This document shows, piece by piece, positions 1-9,398 of a DNA stretch of 64,000 nucleotides (positions within the stretch are counted from its first letter, which is position 1; each line of letters begins with the position of its first letter). The position numbers and the translations under genes were made by a program. The DNA comes from Lactarius indigo (Eukaryota > Basidiomycota > Agaricomycetes > Russulales > Russulaceae), in assembly GCA_025766275.1 (NCBI GenBank), contig JAFKAC010000050.1, forward strand, positions 186,001 through 250,000. The letters run 5' to 3'. The notes beneath the pieces are model-generated. The model made no database searches and had not been told where the DNA came from. It saw only the letters and a program-made list of their open reading frames with translations.

Positions 1-1
1 A

Positions 2-3000
2 ACAGATACGGTTGACTCGGCCTCGTGTAGTTGTAAGATATGCCTACGATCTCGCCTCGTTTCGGACTCGGACCAATCTGTAATTCCTACGTACCACTTT
101 GTTTCTGCCTGTAATGTTGATAGTAGTGATGTCTCGGCTTTCTGTTCTGATTCTACATCTACATCTGCCTCGGAGATGAACAATAGTATTAGTGTTCCGA
201 TTGCTCCACAATTTGTAGCAGCGCCGCAAGTGATGATTTCTGATGCAGCGCTTTCTTCATGTATTATTCCCGAAACAAAAGATAGCAGATCTCATTTTCA
301 TATTTCTGTTGAATTACAAGGACGTCATCGTACTGTAAAAGTAGCAGCCATGGTAGATTCCGGAGCAACTTCGTTGTTCCTGGACAAAAAGTACGCTGAC
401 CGCCACAAGATGTTGCAAGTTCCACTGGAGCATCCCATCACCCTCTATAACATAGACGGGACGCTCAACGAAGCCGGCAGTATTACCCATAAAGTAACAC
501 TCGTCCTCAAAGTCGGCCCTAGTGCAGAGAAGTTCGACTTTATGGTCACTTCACTAGGCCCAGAACGAGTTATACTGGGACTGCCCTGGCTTAGACACCG
601 GAACCCGCACATAGATTGGCAGGAAGGCACTATGCGTCTCAACTCCAGCGCTGAAATAGCCGCACCGGAGATAGAGATAGAGGTGACGCGCATTATGGCG
701 AACCGTATGGAACGCCGCCGTCTCCTTGCGGAGAAAGTGTTGGACACAGTTTCTGACGAAGTTTTCTGTTTGGCCGGTTTTACGTACTCTCAGCAGATTG
801 CGGAGAAAGCGATAACTTCCAAACCTAAGAAAACCTTTGAAGAAATGGTCCCTGAACACTATCGTGACTTCGCAAAAGTCTTCTCTGAGGAAGAGTCCCA
901 GAGACTCCCTGAGCATCAGCCATGGGACCACGCCATAGACCTAGAACCAGATGCAGTTAAACACTGGAAGGTTAAGACGTACCCCATGTCACCCAGCGAG
1001 CAAGTAGAATTGGATAAATTCTTGGATGAACATATAGGGAAAGGATATTTAGTGCCATCTAAGTCACCTATGGCATCCCCCGTATTCTTCATCAAGAAAA
1101 AGGACGGCAAGCTCCGTCTGGTCCAAGACTATCGGCGTCTTAACAAAATTACCATTAAGAACCGATATCCACTTCCACTTGCTGCCGACATTATTAATAG
1201 GCTTAAGGGAGCTCAATACTTCACTAAATTCGACGTTCGATGGGGATATCACAACATCCGCATCAAAGAAGGCGATGAATGGAAAGGTGCTATTGTTACC
1301 AATAGGGGCCTATACGAGCCAAAAGTCATGTACTTCGGCATGACTAATAGCCCCGCCACCTTCCAAGCCTTGATGAACGCCGTATTTGCTGATCTTATCG
1401 CACAAGGAGAGGTCGCAGTATATATGGATGATATCCTCATCTATAGCAATAACCTTAAACACCATTGCAAGATAGTACGCGAAGTGTTAACACGGTTAGA
1501 GCAATACGACCTCTATCTCAAGCCTGAGAAGTGCGACTTCGAGAAGCAAGAAATGGAGTATCTTGGGATGATTATCCGTCCCGGAGAAGTGCAGATGGAC
1601 CCTGGCAAGGTCTCTGCAGTAAAGGAGTGGCCAACCCCGACTACGCTCAAAGAAGTAAGAGCATTCATCGGGTTTGCCAATTTCTATAGAAGGTTTATCA
1701 AGGACTTCGCGGCTATTGCCCGACCCCTTTATGACCTCACTAAGAAAGATACTCCTTGGATATGGCAGTCTGAACAGCAGAAAGCCTTTGACTTGTTGAA
1801 GGAACGCTTCATACAAGAACCTATTCTTAAGGTTTACAATCCGAACCTTCCAACTAGAGTCGAGGTTGACGCTTCTGGATTTGCTACTGGCGGTATTCTA
1901 ACTCAGAAATACCCGGACGGTCTCTGGCACCCTATTGCGTACCGCTCACAGTCCATGAGCAAAGAAGAACGCAATTATGAGATCTACGACAGAGAAATGC
2001 TCGGCTTAATCCGTGCCTTAGAGGACTGGAGACACTTCCTCGAAGGCATCTCCTTTGAAGTAATCACCGACCATAAGAATATGGAATGGTGGGCAACCAT
2101 GAAAGACTTGAATAGGCGCCAAGCTAGATGGGCCCTATTCTTAAGTCGGTTTGCCTTCAAAATCACTTATAAGAAAGGAGAATCCATGCAAGCCGATGCA
2201 TTAAGTCGTTTCTCACGAGACCAAGTCCGAGACTCTGAAGATAACCGCCAGGTCCAGGTGTTAAAACCTGAGCACTTCCTCGCTGCCGCTAAAGCGCACT
2301 TCGTCCCCGAAATAGACTCCTTAGGGAGTCGCATTAAGCTCGCATCTATTAGAGAAGCTGAAGTTATAGAGGGTCTTAAAAGTATTTCTAAGACCGCTCC
2401 TAAAGCTCTCACCGATGGCGTCTTAATGTGGGAAGAAGAAGATGGTTTCGTTTACCACCGGGGTAAATTATATGTCCCAAACGATCGTACCCTCCGTAGG
2501 GACGTGGTAAAGTCTTGCCACGACTCGGTCACTACCGGACACCCTGGAAAGAATGGAACCATAGAGCTAGTTAGTCGCTACTACTGGTGGCCACGCATGT
2601 CAGGCTTTATTGCCTCATATGTAGAAGGATGCGATCGATGCCAGCGTTACTGCAAAGATCTACACCCTAAAGTAACCATCCAGCCGCAAGAAGTTCCTGA
2701 GGGACCGTGGCAGATAATTGGGATCGATCTAATCGGCCCACTGCCCATGTCACATGGGAAAGATATGATCTTAAATGTCGTAGATCATTATACCAAACAG
2801 ATTCATCTGTTCCCCGTGACCTCTCAGATTACGGCTGATGGGGTAGCATCCATCTACTTTGAGCAAGTCTTCCCCCTGCATGGGATCCCTCGCAAAGTCA
2901 TAAGCGATAGAGGACCCCAATTCGCAGCACGAAGCATGCGTGCCCTATACAAGCGACTAGGAATAGACGCAGGTCTAACCACAGCCTATCACCCTCAAGC

Positions 3001-3847
3001 TAATGGACAGGTCGAGCGCAAAAATCAAGAAGTTGAGATATATTTGTGCATGTTCATTAGTAAGAGACAGGATGATTGGGCAGACCTGCTTCCTACAGCG
3101 GAATTTGTAGTCAATAGTAGGCTCAACTCAGCAACGGGTCATACCCCCTTTGAGCTACTATACGGCTTTACGCCTGACTTCACTATTCCTGCTGGTAGAC
3201 CTACGGGTATTCCACTGCTCGACAAGCGCCTTCAGCACTTAGTTTCTGCTCGTAAGGATGCAGAGGCGGCTCTACGCCTAAGTAAAAGGCGAATGCAGAC
3301 AGACGTTGAACAAAGGACTAAGCCATACTCCTTTAACGTCGGGGATAAAGTCTGGTTGCAAGCTAAGCAGATAAAGATACATCAGCAGTCGTCCAAATTG
3401 GGACCTAAACAATTAGGCCCATTTGAAGTCACTAAAGTCATAAGTGATGTCGACTACAAGCTTGCACTACCCCCTGCATTACGGATCCATGATGTATTTC
3501 ATGTAGACCGTCTCTCTCCTTATAAAGGAAACAAAGTCAACGGGCTTAAGCCTCCACCACCCGATCCAGTAACGGTCGAGGGAGAAGAAGAGTATGAAGT
3601 TGACCATATAAGAGATTCTAAACTCTTTGGTCGTACTCTTAAGTACCTCGTCCGTTGGAAAGGATACGGTGAGGGTGAGGACACATGGGAACCGGCTAAA
3701 AACCTAGCACACGCCCCTGATGCGGTTAAGGAATTCCATTCCTCAAACCCGGGCGTGCCTAGAAAAATAGCGGCTCTTATATACGTGTCCTTGCCTTGGC
3801 AAGCTCATCATGTGGATACATTGGCCAACGCGGACGTCGACCCTTAA
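2..3847 (+). CDS. Ty3/Gypsy chromovirus pol polyprotein, element 1 (5' partial)
   Basis: Retrotransposon polyprotein for reverse transcription and integration. The frame is open from base 2, so the ATG at 176 is not a proven start and the gene begins outside the window. Order seen: aspartic protease (MVDSGATSLF, about base 345), reverse transcriptase with VYMDDILIYS near 1420, RNase H (VEVDASGFATGG near 1857), integrase with an HHCC finger (GHPGKNG then CDRCQRYC near 2540-2650), catalytic blocks GIDLIGPLP, VISDRGPQF and NGQVERKNQE, a GPY/F region (LGPFEV), and a C-terminal chromodomain (YEVDHI, YLVRWKGYGEG, DTWEP near 3595-3730). From the integrase finger to the stop I see no frameshift or stop, so this pol looks intact within the window. 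The chromodomain places it among chromoviruses, which are thought to target heterochromatin. Gag lies outside the window. Confidence 0.93.
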   Translation, partial: TDTVDSASCSCKICLRSRLVSDSDQSVIPTYHFVSACNVDSSDVSAFCSDSTSTSASEMNNSISVPIAPQFVAAPQVMISDAALSSCIIPETKDSRSHFHISVELQGRHRTVKVAAMVDSGATSLFLDKKYADRHKMLQVPLEHPITLYNIDGTLNEAGSITHKVTLVLKVGPSAEKFDFMVTSLGPERVILGLPWLRHRNPHIDWQEGTMRLNSSAEIAAPEIEIEVTRIMANRMERRRLLAEKVLDTVSDEVFCLAGFTYSQQIAEKAITSKPKKTFEEMVPEHYRDFAKVFSEEESQRLPEHQPWDHAIDLEPDAVKHWKVKTYPMSPSEQVELDKFLDEHIGKGYLVPSKSPMASPVFFIKKKDGKLRLVQDYRRLNKITIKNRYPLPLAADIINRLKGAQYFTKFDVRWGYHNIRIKEGDEWKGAIVTNRGLYEPKVMYFGMTNSPATFQALMNAVFADLIAQGEVAVYMDDILIYSNNLKHHCKIVREVLTRLEQYDLYLKPEKCDFEKQEMEYLGMIIRPGEVQMDPGKVSAVKEWPTPTTLKEVRAFIGFANFYRRFIKDFAAIARPLYDLTKKDTPWIWQSEQQKAFDLLKERFIQEPILKVYNPNLPTRVEVDASGFATGGILTQKYPDGLWHPIAYRSQSMSKEERNYEIYDREMLGLIRALEDWRHFLEGISFEVITDHKNMEWWATMKDLNRRQARWALFLSRFAFKITYKKGESMQADALSRFSRDQVRDSEDNRQVQVLKPEHFLAAAKAHFVPEIDSLGSRIKLASIREAEVIEGLKSISKTAPKALTDGVLMWEEEDGFVYHRGKLYVPNDRTLRRDVVKSCHDSVTTGHPGKNGTIELVSRYYWWPRMSGFIASYVEGCDRCQRYCKDLHPKVTIQPQEVPEGPWQIIGIDLIGPLPMSHGKDMILNVVDHYTKQIHLFPVTSQITADGVASIYFEQVFPLHGIPRKVISDRGPQFAARSMRALYKRLGIDAGLTTAYHPQANGQVERKNQEVEIYLCMFISKRQDDWADLLPTAEFVVNSRLNSATGHTPFELLYGFTPDFTIPAGRPTGIPLLDKRLQHLVSARKDAEAALRLSKRRMQTDVEQRTKPYSFNVGDKVWLQAKQIKIHQQSSKLGPKQLGPFEVTKVISDVDYKLALPPALRIHDVFHVDRLSPYKGNKVNGLKPPPPDPVTVEGEEEYEVDHIRDSKLFGRTLKYLVRWKGYGEGEDTWEPAKNLAHAPDAVKEFHSSNPGVPRKIAALIYVSLPWQAHHVDTLANADVDP

Positions 3848-3859
3848 GAAGGGGGGTGA

Positions 3860-4721
3860 TGTCACGGACGCTCTATTTTTGCCTCATTTTTCTGTATTTT
3901 TACGGATTTATTGGGTAAAGATAGGAGTTTCCAACGTTGCGTCAAACATCCAAGTCCTTATCATTAGATATGATAAGATGGTTAGTCACGTGACGCCAAC
4001 ATGTGCACCCACAAGCACGTGACCCTGGGATAGTAACTTCCTTATCGAATGTTACCTCTTTAGGTCACTTTCCATATCAGTATAGTAGTTTCTCATTGGA
4101 CGATAAGCAGGGAACATTCTAGATAGTTCTAGACTACGTTGTCATAGGGTTGTGACTCATAGATAAGGACACGTCACTGATCTGTCAGCGTTAATGACTG
4201 TGCATCAGTCAGCACAATAAGATAACGCTATTATTAGACACGACGCGTCAGCGCCTGACTCATTACTATTACACATACCTTTAGTAACAAGGTTCCGTAG
4301 TAATTCGAACTCAGCCGCAGCATAGTATATAAACCCTCATGTAGCGTCCTGAGTGGAACCAACTTGTCCTCTTGGTTCTCCACTCAGGTGCGCATTTCCT
4401 TGTATTTCCCTTACTCTTCTCCAATGTTAACTTGTCCTCTTGGTTCTCCACTCAGCGTACCACTGCGTGATCACCTGACCTTTGGTCTTGCATAAAGACC
4501 TCACGTGTGTCTATTCTCCGCAGTGACTGTACGTTCGGCGCGTGACTTGTCTCCGCGCTAGGCTTGGGTGTATACCAGTTCAGTTCACTTACCTTTACCT
4601 TGGTCTAGTTGTACGCGATAAGTCATACCGCTACAAGTAGCGCAGCTGCCGATTGGTAGTTCGCTCGGGTAGGCGTAACTCTACAGATACAACTCTGGAC
4701 TTGGACGGCCGATAGTAGTAC
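3860..4721 (+). repeat. 3' LTR of Gypsy element 1 (right end tentative)
   Basis: It follows the pol stop after a purine tract (3846-3859), the usual plus-strand primer, and starts TGTCACGG, as element 2's LTR starts TGTTACGG after the same purine context. A TATA box (TATATAAA, 4326-4333) predicts transcription start near 4360. A near-perfect hairpin spans 4349-4387, and its right part (4361-4387) is repeated exactly at 4429-4455. The right end is inferred only from a plausible terminal ...GTACA. The 5' LTR is outside the window, so no target duplication can be checked. Confidence 0.7.
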
Positions 4722-5373
4722 AGTAGTGGCCTATTTAAGAGCCAGGGTTTCGTTGTATTCACCAGATCCCACGCCAGGACTCTCCTATACGTACTATATC
4801 TCCTCTCTTCTCAATTATACTTCTCTTGGCATTGGATTTCTCTTCCAATTGCCACCTATACATCTCCAACTCTTGTGCATTCGATCGGACTCCCGTGCGG
4901 GTACCTGCGTGTGATCTTGGCTAGCATGCCATCGCGTTGCGTTTTAGCAATACTACGAGCCCGGGCCGACAAGATCGCCCTTGGTTCTAACTGGTTATAC
5001 GACCCCTTTTCATTTGTTTTCATAGGCCGACCGCCCGGCCCGACCGGCAGCAGCTCTTATCTTGCAACTCATTTGTTATATTCTTCGACCTCCCAAACCC
5101 AACTGTCTTGGACTGCACTACGAACTGTCTAGTGGCAGTTTGGGGTATCAACGTGCAAATTCAGCACATGCAGTGTGCGCCTATGCGCCCCGTTTCTTTG
5201 ATGGCCTCAACCTCAGCTTGGCTCTGTTTGCCAGGAACTTTGATCGCACGACTTCTCCAGAGCTTCAAAAGCTCCTCAGAAGCCCAGCAAAACCTGGCAT
5301 GACATATGCGCCCTTTCCATGGCTCATTTTCCCCAACTATGATGTCAGCAGCCACCGCCCATACTGGTCTATG
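4722..5373. other. Unassigned flank between element 1 and the inverted-repeat block
   Basis: A plus-strand open stretch from about 5062 runs into the terminal repeat at 5374 and ends there by reading into it. Its text (for example SPELQKLLRSPAKPGMTYAP) looks protein-like, but I do not recognise a family. It is probably the truncated end of another gene or element. No other feature seen. Confidence 0.3.
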
Positions 5374-6080
5374 GCACATAATGATCAGTGGTGGCTTATG
5401 TAATTGATACCCCCAACCAACGGTGAGATTCTTTAATAGTTCATACTCAGCTGGCACTGGCTGACGGCGGAGATTCTGCCATAATTGATACTCCAACTGA
5501 CATCGGCTGGGTTGGAGATAGTCAGGAATAGTTGGGGATTGATGAGTTACTCGAACACAGAATAGAAAGGCTTAGAGGTGGCTATTATATGTGTAGTATC
5601 CAAAGGTGATGTGTAATCAATCAAAGGAGCAAGACTCAGGCATATAAGACCATCCACTCAGATATGTGCAAGCACATCAAATGAATACAAGTAAAACAGA
5701 ATACATAAGGAGTGTCTGATCACAGGTGACTGTCAATCGATAGTCTATGCATATTAGGGAGAATATCTAATAATAATATACCAATCGGGACACCCGCTAT
5801 AATTGATAGTCTAATTGACAACAGGTGGGTCGGAGATAGTTGGGGATCTCTGAGGGTCATCATAAGTAAAATATAAATGAACAGAGATCATAGAGGCTAC
5901 TATGTGGTCTATTCAGAGGTTATCTAATAAGAATATACCAATCAGGACATCTCTGATAATTGATAGTGTAACTGACGATAGGTGGGTCGGAAATAGTTGG
6001 GGATCTCCAATGGACTTCATAAATAGAATGGAAATGCATTGAGGTCATAGAGGCTACTAGTCTATGTGGAGTATCCAGAG
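5374..6080. repeat. Left terminal inverted repeat (copy a)
   Basis: It starts GCACATAATGATCAG and matches the reverse complement of the right arm along its full length. It contains at least three imperfect subrepeats of about 150 bp, each with TAATTGATA followed by a GTCGGAGATAGTTGGGG-like block (around 5478-5545, 5800-5850, 5955-6005). Such subterminal repeats are commonly transposase-binding sites, which is inference here. It is cut at 6080 by the LTR of Gypsy element 4, so the original repeat may have been longer. Confidence 0.85.
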
Positions 6081-6798
6081 TGTTACGGACTGGACTTGTT
6101 TTTGGCTTTACCTTAGTTTCTTACTTACACTTGCGTTTGCGGGAAAGTCTTTCCTTTCTTGGCTTTCCCTTTTTCGGACTTGCTGCGCACTAGGAGCCTT
6201 AAGATTCTCTCCTAGTGCAAAGTGAGACAATGAGACACTCATTGTCCTTATAAGTCTTTATTACTACTATACTTGGGCTAAATGCACCCTTTTATGGCAG
6301 GTGTCTCACTTTTGTTAAAACTGAGACATGTCTCACTTGCCTTTTATATCCTTGTTTCTTCTCACACTTACTGTGGATAGCTGTGCACACTTCCTTCTTT
6401 TTCCCGTGCCTGCTGCGGATTGCTGTACTTTCTTCTCATGCTTGCTGTGGATTGCTGTGTTACTTCTCACACTTGCTGCGGATTGCACCATTTGTTTGTT
6501 CCACACAAACAAACCTTTTTCTATATAAGTCGTGGCCCTAAGTAGCTTGTATCCTGAGACTCGACTTCTTTACCATCACAGTATACATTGTTTTCCCATT
6601 CCCTTGGGGTAACTCTCTGCTGAACTGTCAAACCTCTTGAACCCCCTTGAACTCCACTCACATCTTAAGTATTGTGTCATACTCTGAGATCCTTGTTAAC
6701 CACTTAAACCTTGCCATTACTGGCTGAACCCTCACTCATTGACATAGAAAGACCAGACTTGCTCACGCCAAGCTGAACGTTCCTACTGTGACGTTACA
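6081..6798 (+). repeat. 5' LTR of Gypsy element 4
   Basis: It starts TGTTACGGAC and ends CGTTACA. A TATA box at 6522-6529 lies 34 bases before GAGACTCGACTT (6556-6567), the predicted RNA 5' end. The upstream half has a run of imperfect repeats of a CTTGCTGCGGATTGCTGT-like unit around 6360-6490. The LTR is followed by TT and then the primer-binding site. Confidence 0.85.
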
Positions 6799-6800
6799 TT

Positions 6801-6812
6801 AAGTTGAGTCTC
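6801..6812 (+). other. Self-complementary primer-binding site, element 4
   Basis: AAGTTGAGTCTC, two bases after the LTR, pairs with GAGACTCGACTT at 6556-6567 in the LTR (11 Watson-Crick pairs plus one G-U). That LTR segment lies at the predicted transcription start, as in Tf1-type self-primed reverse transcription. Confidence 0.7.
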
Positions 6813-6854
6813 TCCACCCTGGCTTCAAAATTAGGAAGCAGGAGCCGTTCTCAG

Positions 6855-7690
6855 TTCAAACCAGAATTCATCACCAGAAGAACAGAAGACAATCTCTCTG
6901 ACAACATCAAGGGAGTAGCCATCTGGAAAACTTACAACGAAACTGAAGTGTCATGACCGCCCCCTATTTTTCCTATCTTCTGCTTTCTTTCCCTCCTTTG
7001 CGCTTCCCAGCTTTGCTGGCACTGTGCTTTGCTGGCATTTGCTTTGCTGGCACTTGCTTTGCTGGCATCGTATCGCCTTGCTGGCATCTCCAGACGCTAG
7101 CTATATAAACCCTGTAATACGCCCTGTACTTCCTTAGCTTTGGCTTCGTCAATATACTGTCTAGTTCCCTCAGCACTTTCCTCTCATCTCTATCACAGTC
7201 CTCTTCTCTGAAGCTTTGTTGCCTTGAGCTACATCAAGGAACACCCACAGACTTAGGTGCCGTTCTGCTTAGCAGCGGACCGACTCAGTATCCTTTGCCT
7301 TAGGCAGGACCTGTTACAGAACTGATGCACGCCCCGACAGTGGCGTGACATGAAGGATATTATGTTTGGAGCAAAGAAGACAACGGATATATTCCTATTG
7401 AATACATAGAAGACAAACGACTTTGGGTAGTCATCGCACAATCATCCAAAGACCACAAGTGGTTCTCTGTCAAACCAGTACCACTAGAGTTTGGACTTGG
7501 TCCATATAGAAACAACCCAGTTGGCATAGTTGTCGACTCAGATACAGAAGAACCTTGTTACGCCCTAGCAGGGGCGTGGGTTCTAAAGGTTTCAGATCAC
7601 ACAAGTATCAAGCGAAGACCTCTGTTGTCTTATTGCTATGGAATACAAGTGGCGAAAGTGTGGCACAGGGTGCAGCACTACTCTGTAATG
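6855..7690 (+). pseudogene. Gag N-terminal region of Gypsy element 4, interrupted
   Basis: Coding-like text flanks the solo LTR: before it ...IKGVAIWKTYNETE and directly after it GYYVWSKEDNGYIPIEY, in one frame once the insertion and one TGAAG copy are discounted. The frame then runs to about 7690. This occupies the place of the N-terminal gag extension seen in element 2 (23738-24435). No domain is recognised. It does not join the downstream gag cleanly, because 7691-8107 is inserted or rearranged. Confidence 0.5.
6949..7350 (+). repeat. Solo LTR inserted in the leader/gag of Gypsy element 4
   Basis: 402 bp, starting TGTCATGACC and ending GGCGTGACA, flanked by the 5-bp duplication TGAAG (6944-6948 and 7351-7355). 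TATA box at 7102-7109. Bases 7013-7090 hold about six imperfect copies of GCTTTGCTGGCAT. It lies inside a gag-like reading frame that joins across the insertion. Confidence 0.85.
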
Positions 7691-8107
7691 TAGGACTCCT
7701 CGTCCGAAGTGTATAACACTTCTCTACACTTGATCTTGCTAGTGCACAGAGTATAACCAGTGTGACGTGTTGATATAGTTCAACTGCAAAGACTTCGAAG
7801 TGTCCTGGTTAGGGACTGAGGTAGGGGATGCACAAGAAGAGGGGGATAAGGTGAGGTCACACCAAAGTACGGAGGCAAGGTTGCTAGATTGCAAACGAAG
7901 CCAAGTCTGGCTTCCTACGGTCTACAGTACAGGTTTATATAGGGCGAGGTTCCAAACAACATGAACACAAGCCCACACAGAAGTAAAGAAACTAGATGGA
8001 GTAAAGAGACATTCGGATCAAGACAAGTAACACCACTAACAGTAGTAGCTCCTTTGGGTAACAAGGTATGGGACATAAGGAGAAAGAACAAGATGAGAAC
8101 ACACTGT
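7691..8107. other. Inserted or rearranged sequence within element 4, possibly a minus-strand LTR fragment
   Basis: It breaks the gag frame. On minus it has a TATA-like CCTATATAAACC (about 7933-7944) followed by a short hairpin GAAGCCA-GACT-TGGCTTC, like the promoter layout of the other Gypsy LTRs here. I could not find matching ends or a target duplication. Confidence 0.35.
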
Positions 8108-8110
8108 AAC

Positions 8111-8795
8111 TGAGGTCCGAAGCGTCAGATCATAACAAACCTGCTCAGGATTCGGATCAGCATCAATCCCCTGTTGCATCAGTGGAAGCTACGTCAGGTG
8201 TCCCCTCTTTAGCCCCACAAGAACCCATAGATTCAGGTGCTTGCACACCAACAAACTCAAGCATTAGAATGACGAGCACAGCCACACAAATCAACACCTC
8301 AATCACCCACACCCCTAGTGGAGGTGGCAGTAGCAAAGGAGGAGGTGGAGGTGGAGGTGGAGGCAGTGGAGGAATCCCTGCTGGAAGAGCCCCACCTTTA
8401 GCCCCCCCTCCTGCCGGAGATAAATTAACAGGCCTACCACCAAAAGAGTTCACTGGAGACCGAGCCTATAGCAAGAAGTTCCTAAAAGAGTTCACCTTCT
8501 ACTGGGCCCTCAATGGATCAATCGAGCAAATGAGAAACCCCTATCTCAGATGCATTGTCTTCCTCTCCCTAATATGGGGAGACTTGGTTGATGACTGGGT
8601 TATGGAACAAAGTGACTGGCTTACTGATGAACTTGCTGGAGGACGGGCTACAACAGAGGAAGACCTGTGGATCACCATCCTAGATCGCTTCCAGGCTGCT
8701 TATACAGATGTTGCAGAGAAGCAGAAGGCACAGAAAGCACTCCAAGCAGTCAAAATGGAGAATGGAGACCTTGATACCTATATCAGCCAATGGAT
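8111..8795 (+). pseudogene. Gag protein of Gypsy element 4, 3' truncated
   Basis: A Gly/Pro-rich linker (GGGGGGGGGSGG near 8340) is followed by a capsid-like helical gag region: KEFTGDRAYSKKFLKEF, then FLSLIWGDLVDDWVMEQ, then GDLDTYISQ. The same layout occurs in gag of elements 2 and 3 (PTPFTGDRTESGQFK in element 3). The homologous frame stops at about YISQ, where the terminal repeat of the KDZ-type element begins. The remaining codons to 8835 are read through that repeat. The zinc knuckle and everything downstream are missing. Confidence 0.75.
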
Positions 8796-9398
8796 AGCGA
8801 TGGCTTATGTAATTGATACCCCCAACCGACGATGAGATTCTTTAATAGTTCATACTCAGCCGGCGCCGGCCGACGGCGGAGATTCCGCCATAATTGATAG
8901 TCCAGCCAACGCCGGCTGGGTCGGAGATAATTGGAAATCCATGCGGATAGTTCCATGATAATGTAGGGTATCCAGAGATGCTCTTGAACTCAAATATTTG
9001 ACTGGGTGAGCACTGTTTAGGTGTGTGAGATCATTGATCACCTGTTGAGATATGTACAGCAAATTGCATACATATCAGACAACTACAATTATATTGGACA
9101 AGTAATGAACATCTGATCGCAAGTCAATATATAATGATAGATGATCGGTGTTGGGGGAAATAGCTAATAACTAATAGTTCATACTCAGAATATACATGTC
9201 GGGAAATCCGCTGTAATGATAGTCCAACAGCATTGCCCAAAAGCGGACCTCCGCTTAATTCCTGTCACAGGCAAATGGATATATATGAGAGGGGATCGGG
9301 GGGTTCGAGAAAAGCCATTCATTTCATTTGCAAGAACCAAACACTTATGTCAATTGATATGTACTATAGGAGGAATACATGAATCAGGACAAGCAATC
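8796..9398. repeat. Diverged left terminal repeat (copy c) and subterminal region of the KDZ element
   Basis: From GGCTTATGTAATTGATACCC (about 8804) it matches copy a and the right arm closely for about 130 bp. It then only loosely follows them, with recognisable blocks such as TATCCAGAG and a CGGGAAATCCGCTGTAAT-like segment near 9200. It abuts the 3' end of the KDZ transposase. It contains clean palindromes at 8875-8889 and 9241-9256. No gene seen. Confidence 0.65.

Larger units (their letters stand above)
6081..8795 (+). mobile_element. Gypsy element 4, 5' half only
   Basis: A 5' LTR, a self-priming primer site, a broken gag N-terminal region and most of gag are present. Pol and the 3' LTR are missing, because a diverged terminal repeat of the KDZ-type element begins near 8796. 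A solo LTR (6949-7350) sits in the leader. The LTR was inserted at the inner end of the left terminal repeat (flank CAGAG); the matching duplication on the other side is lost. Confidence 0.75.
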
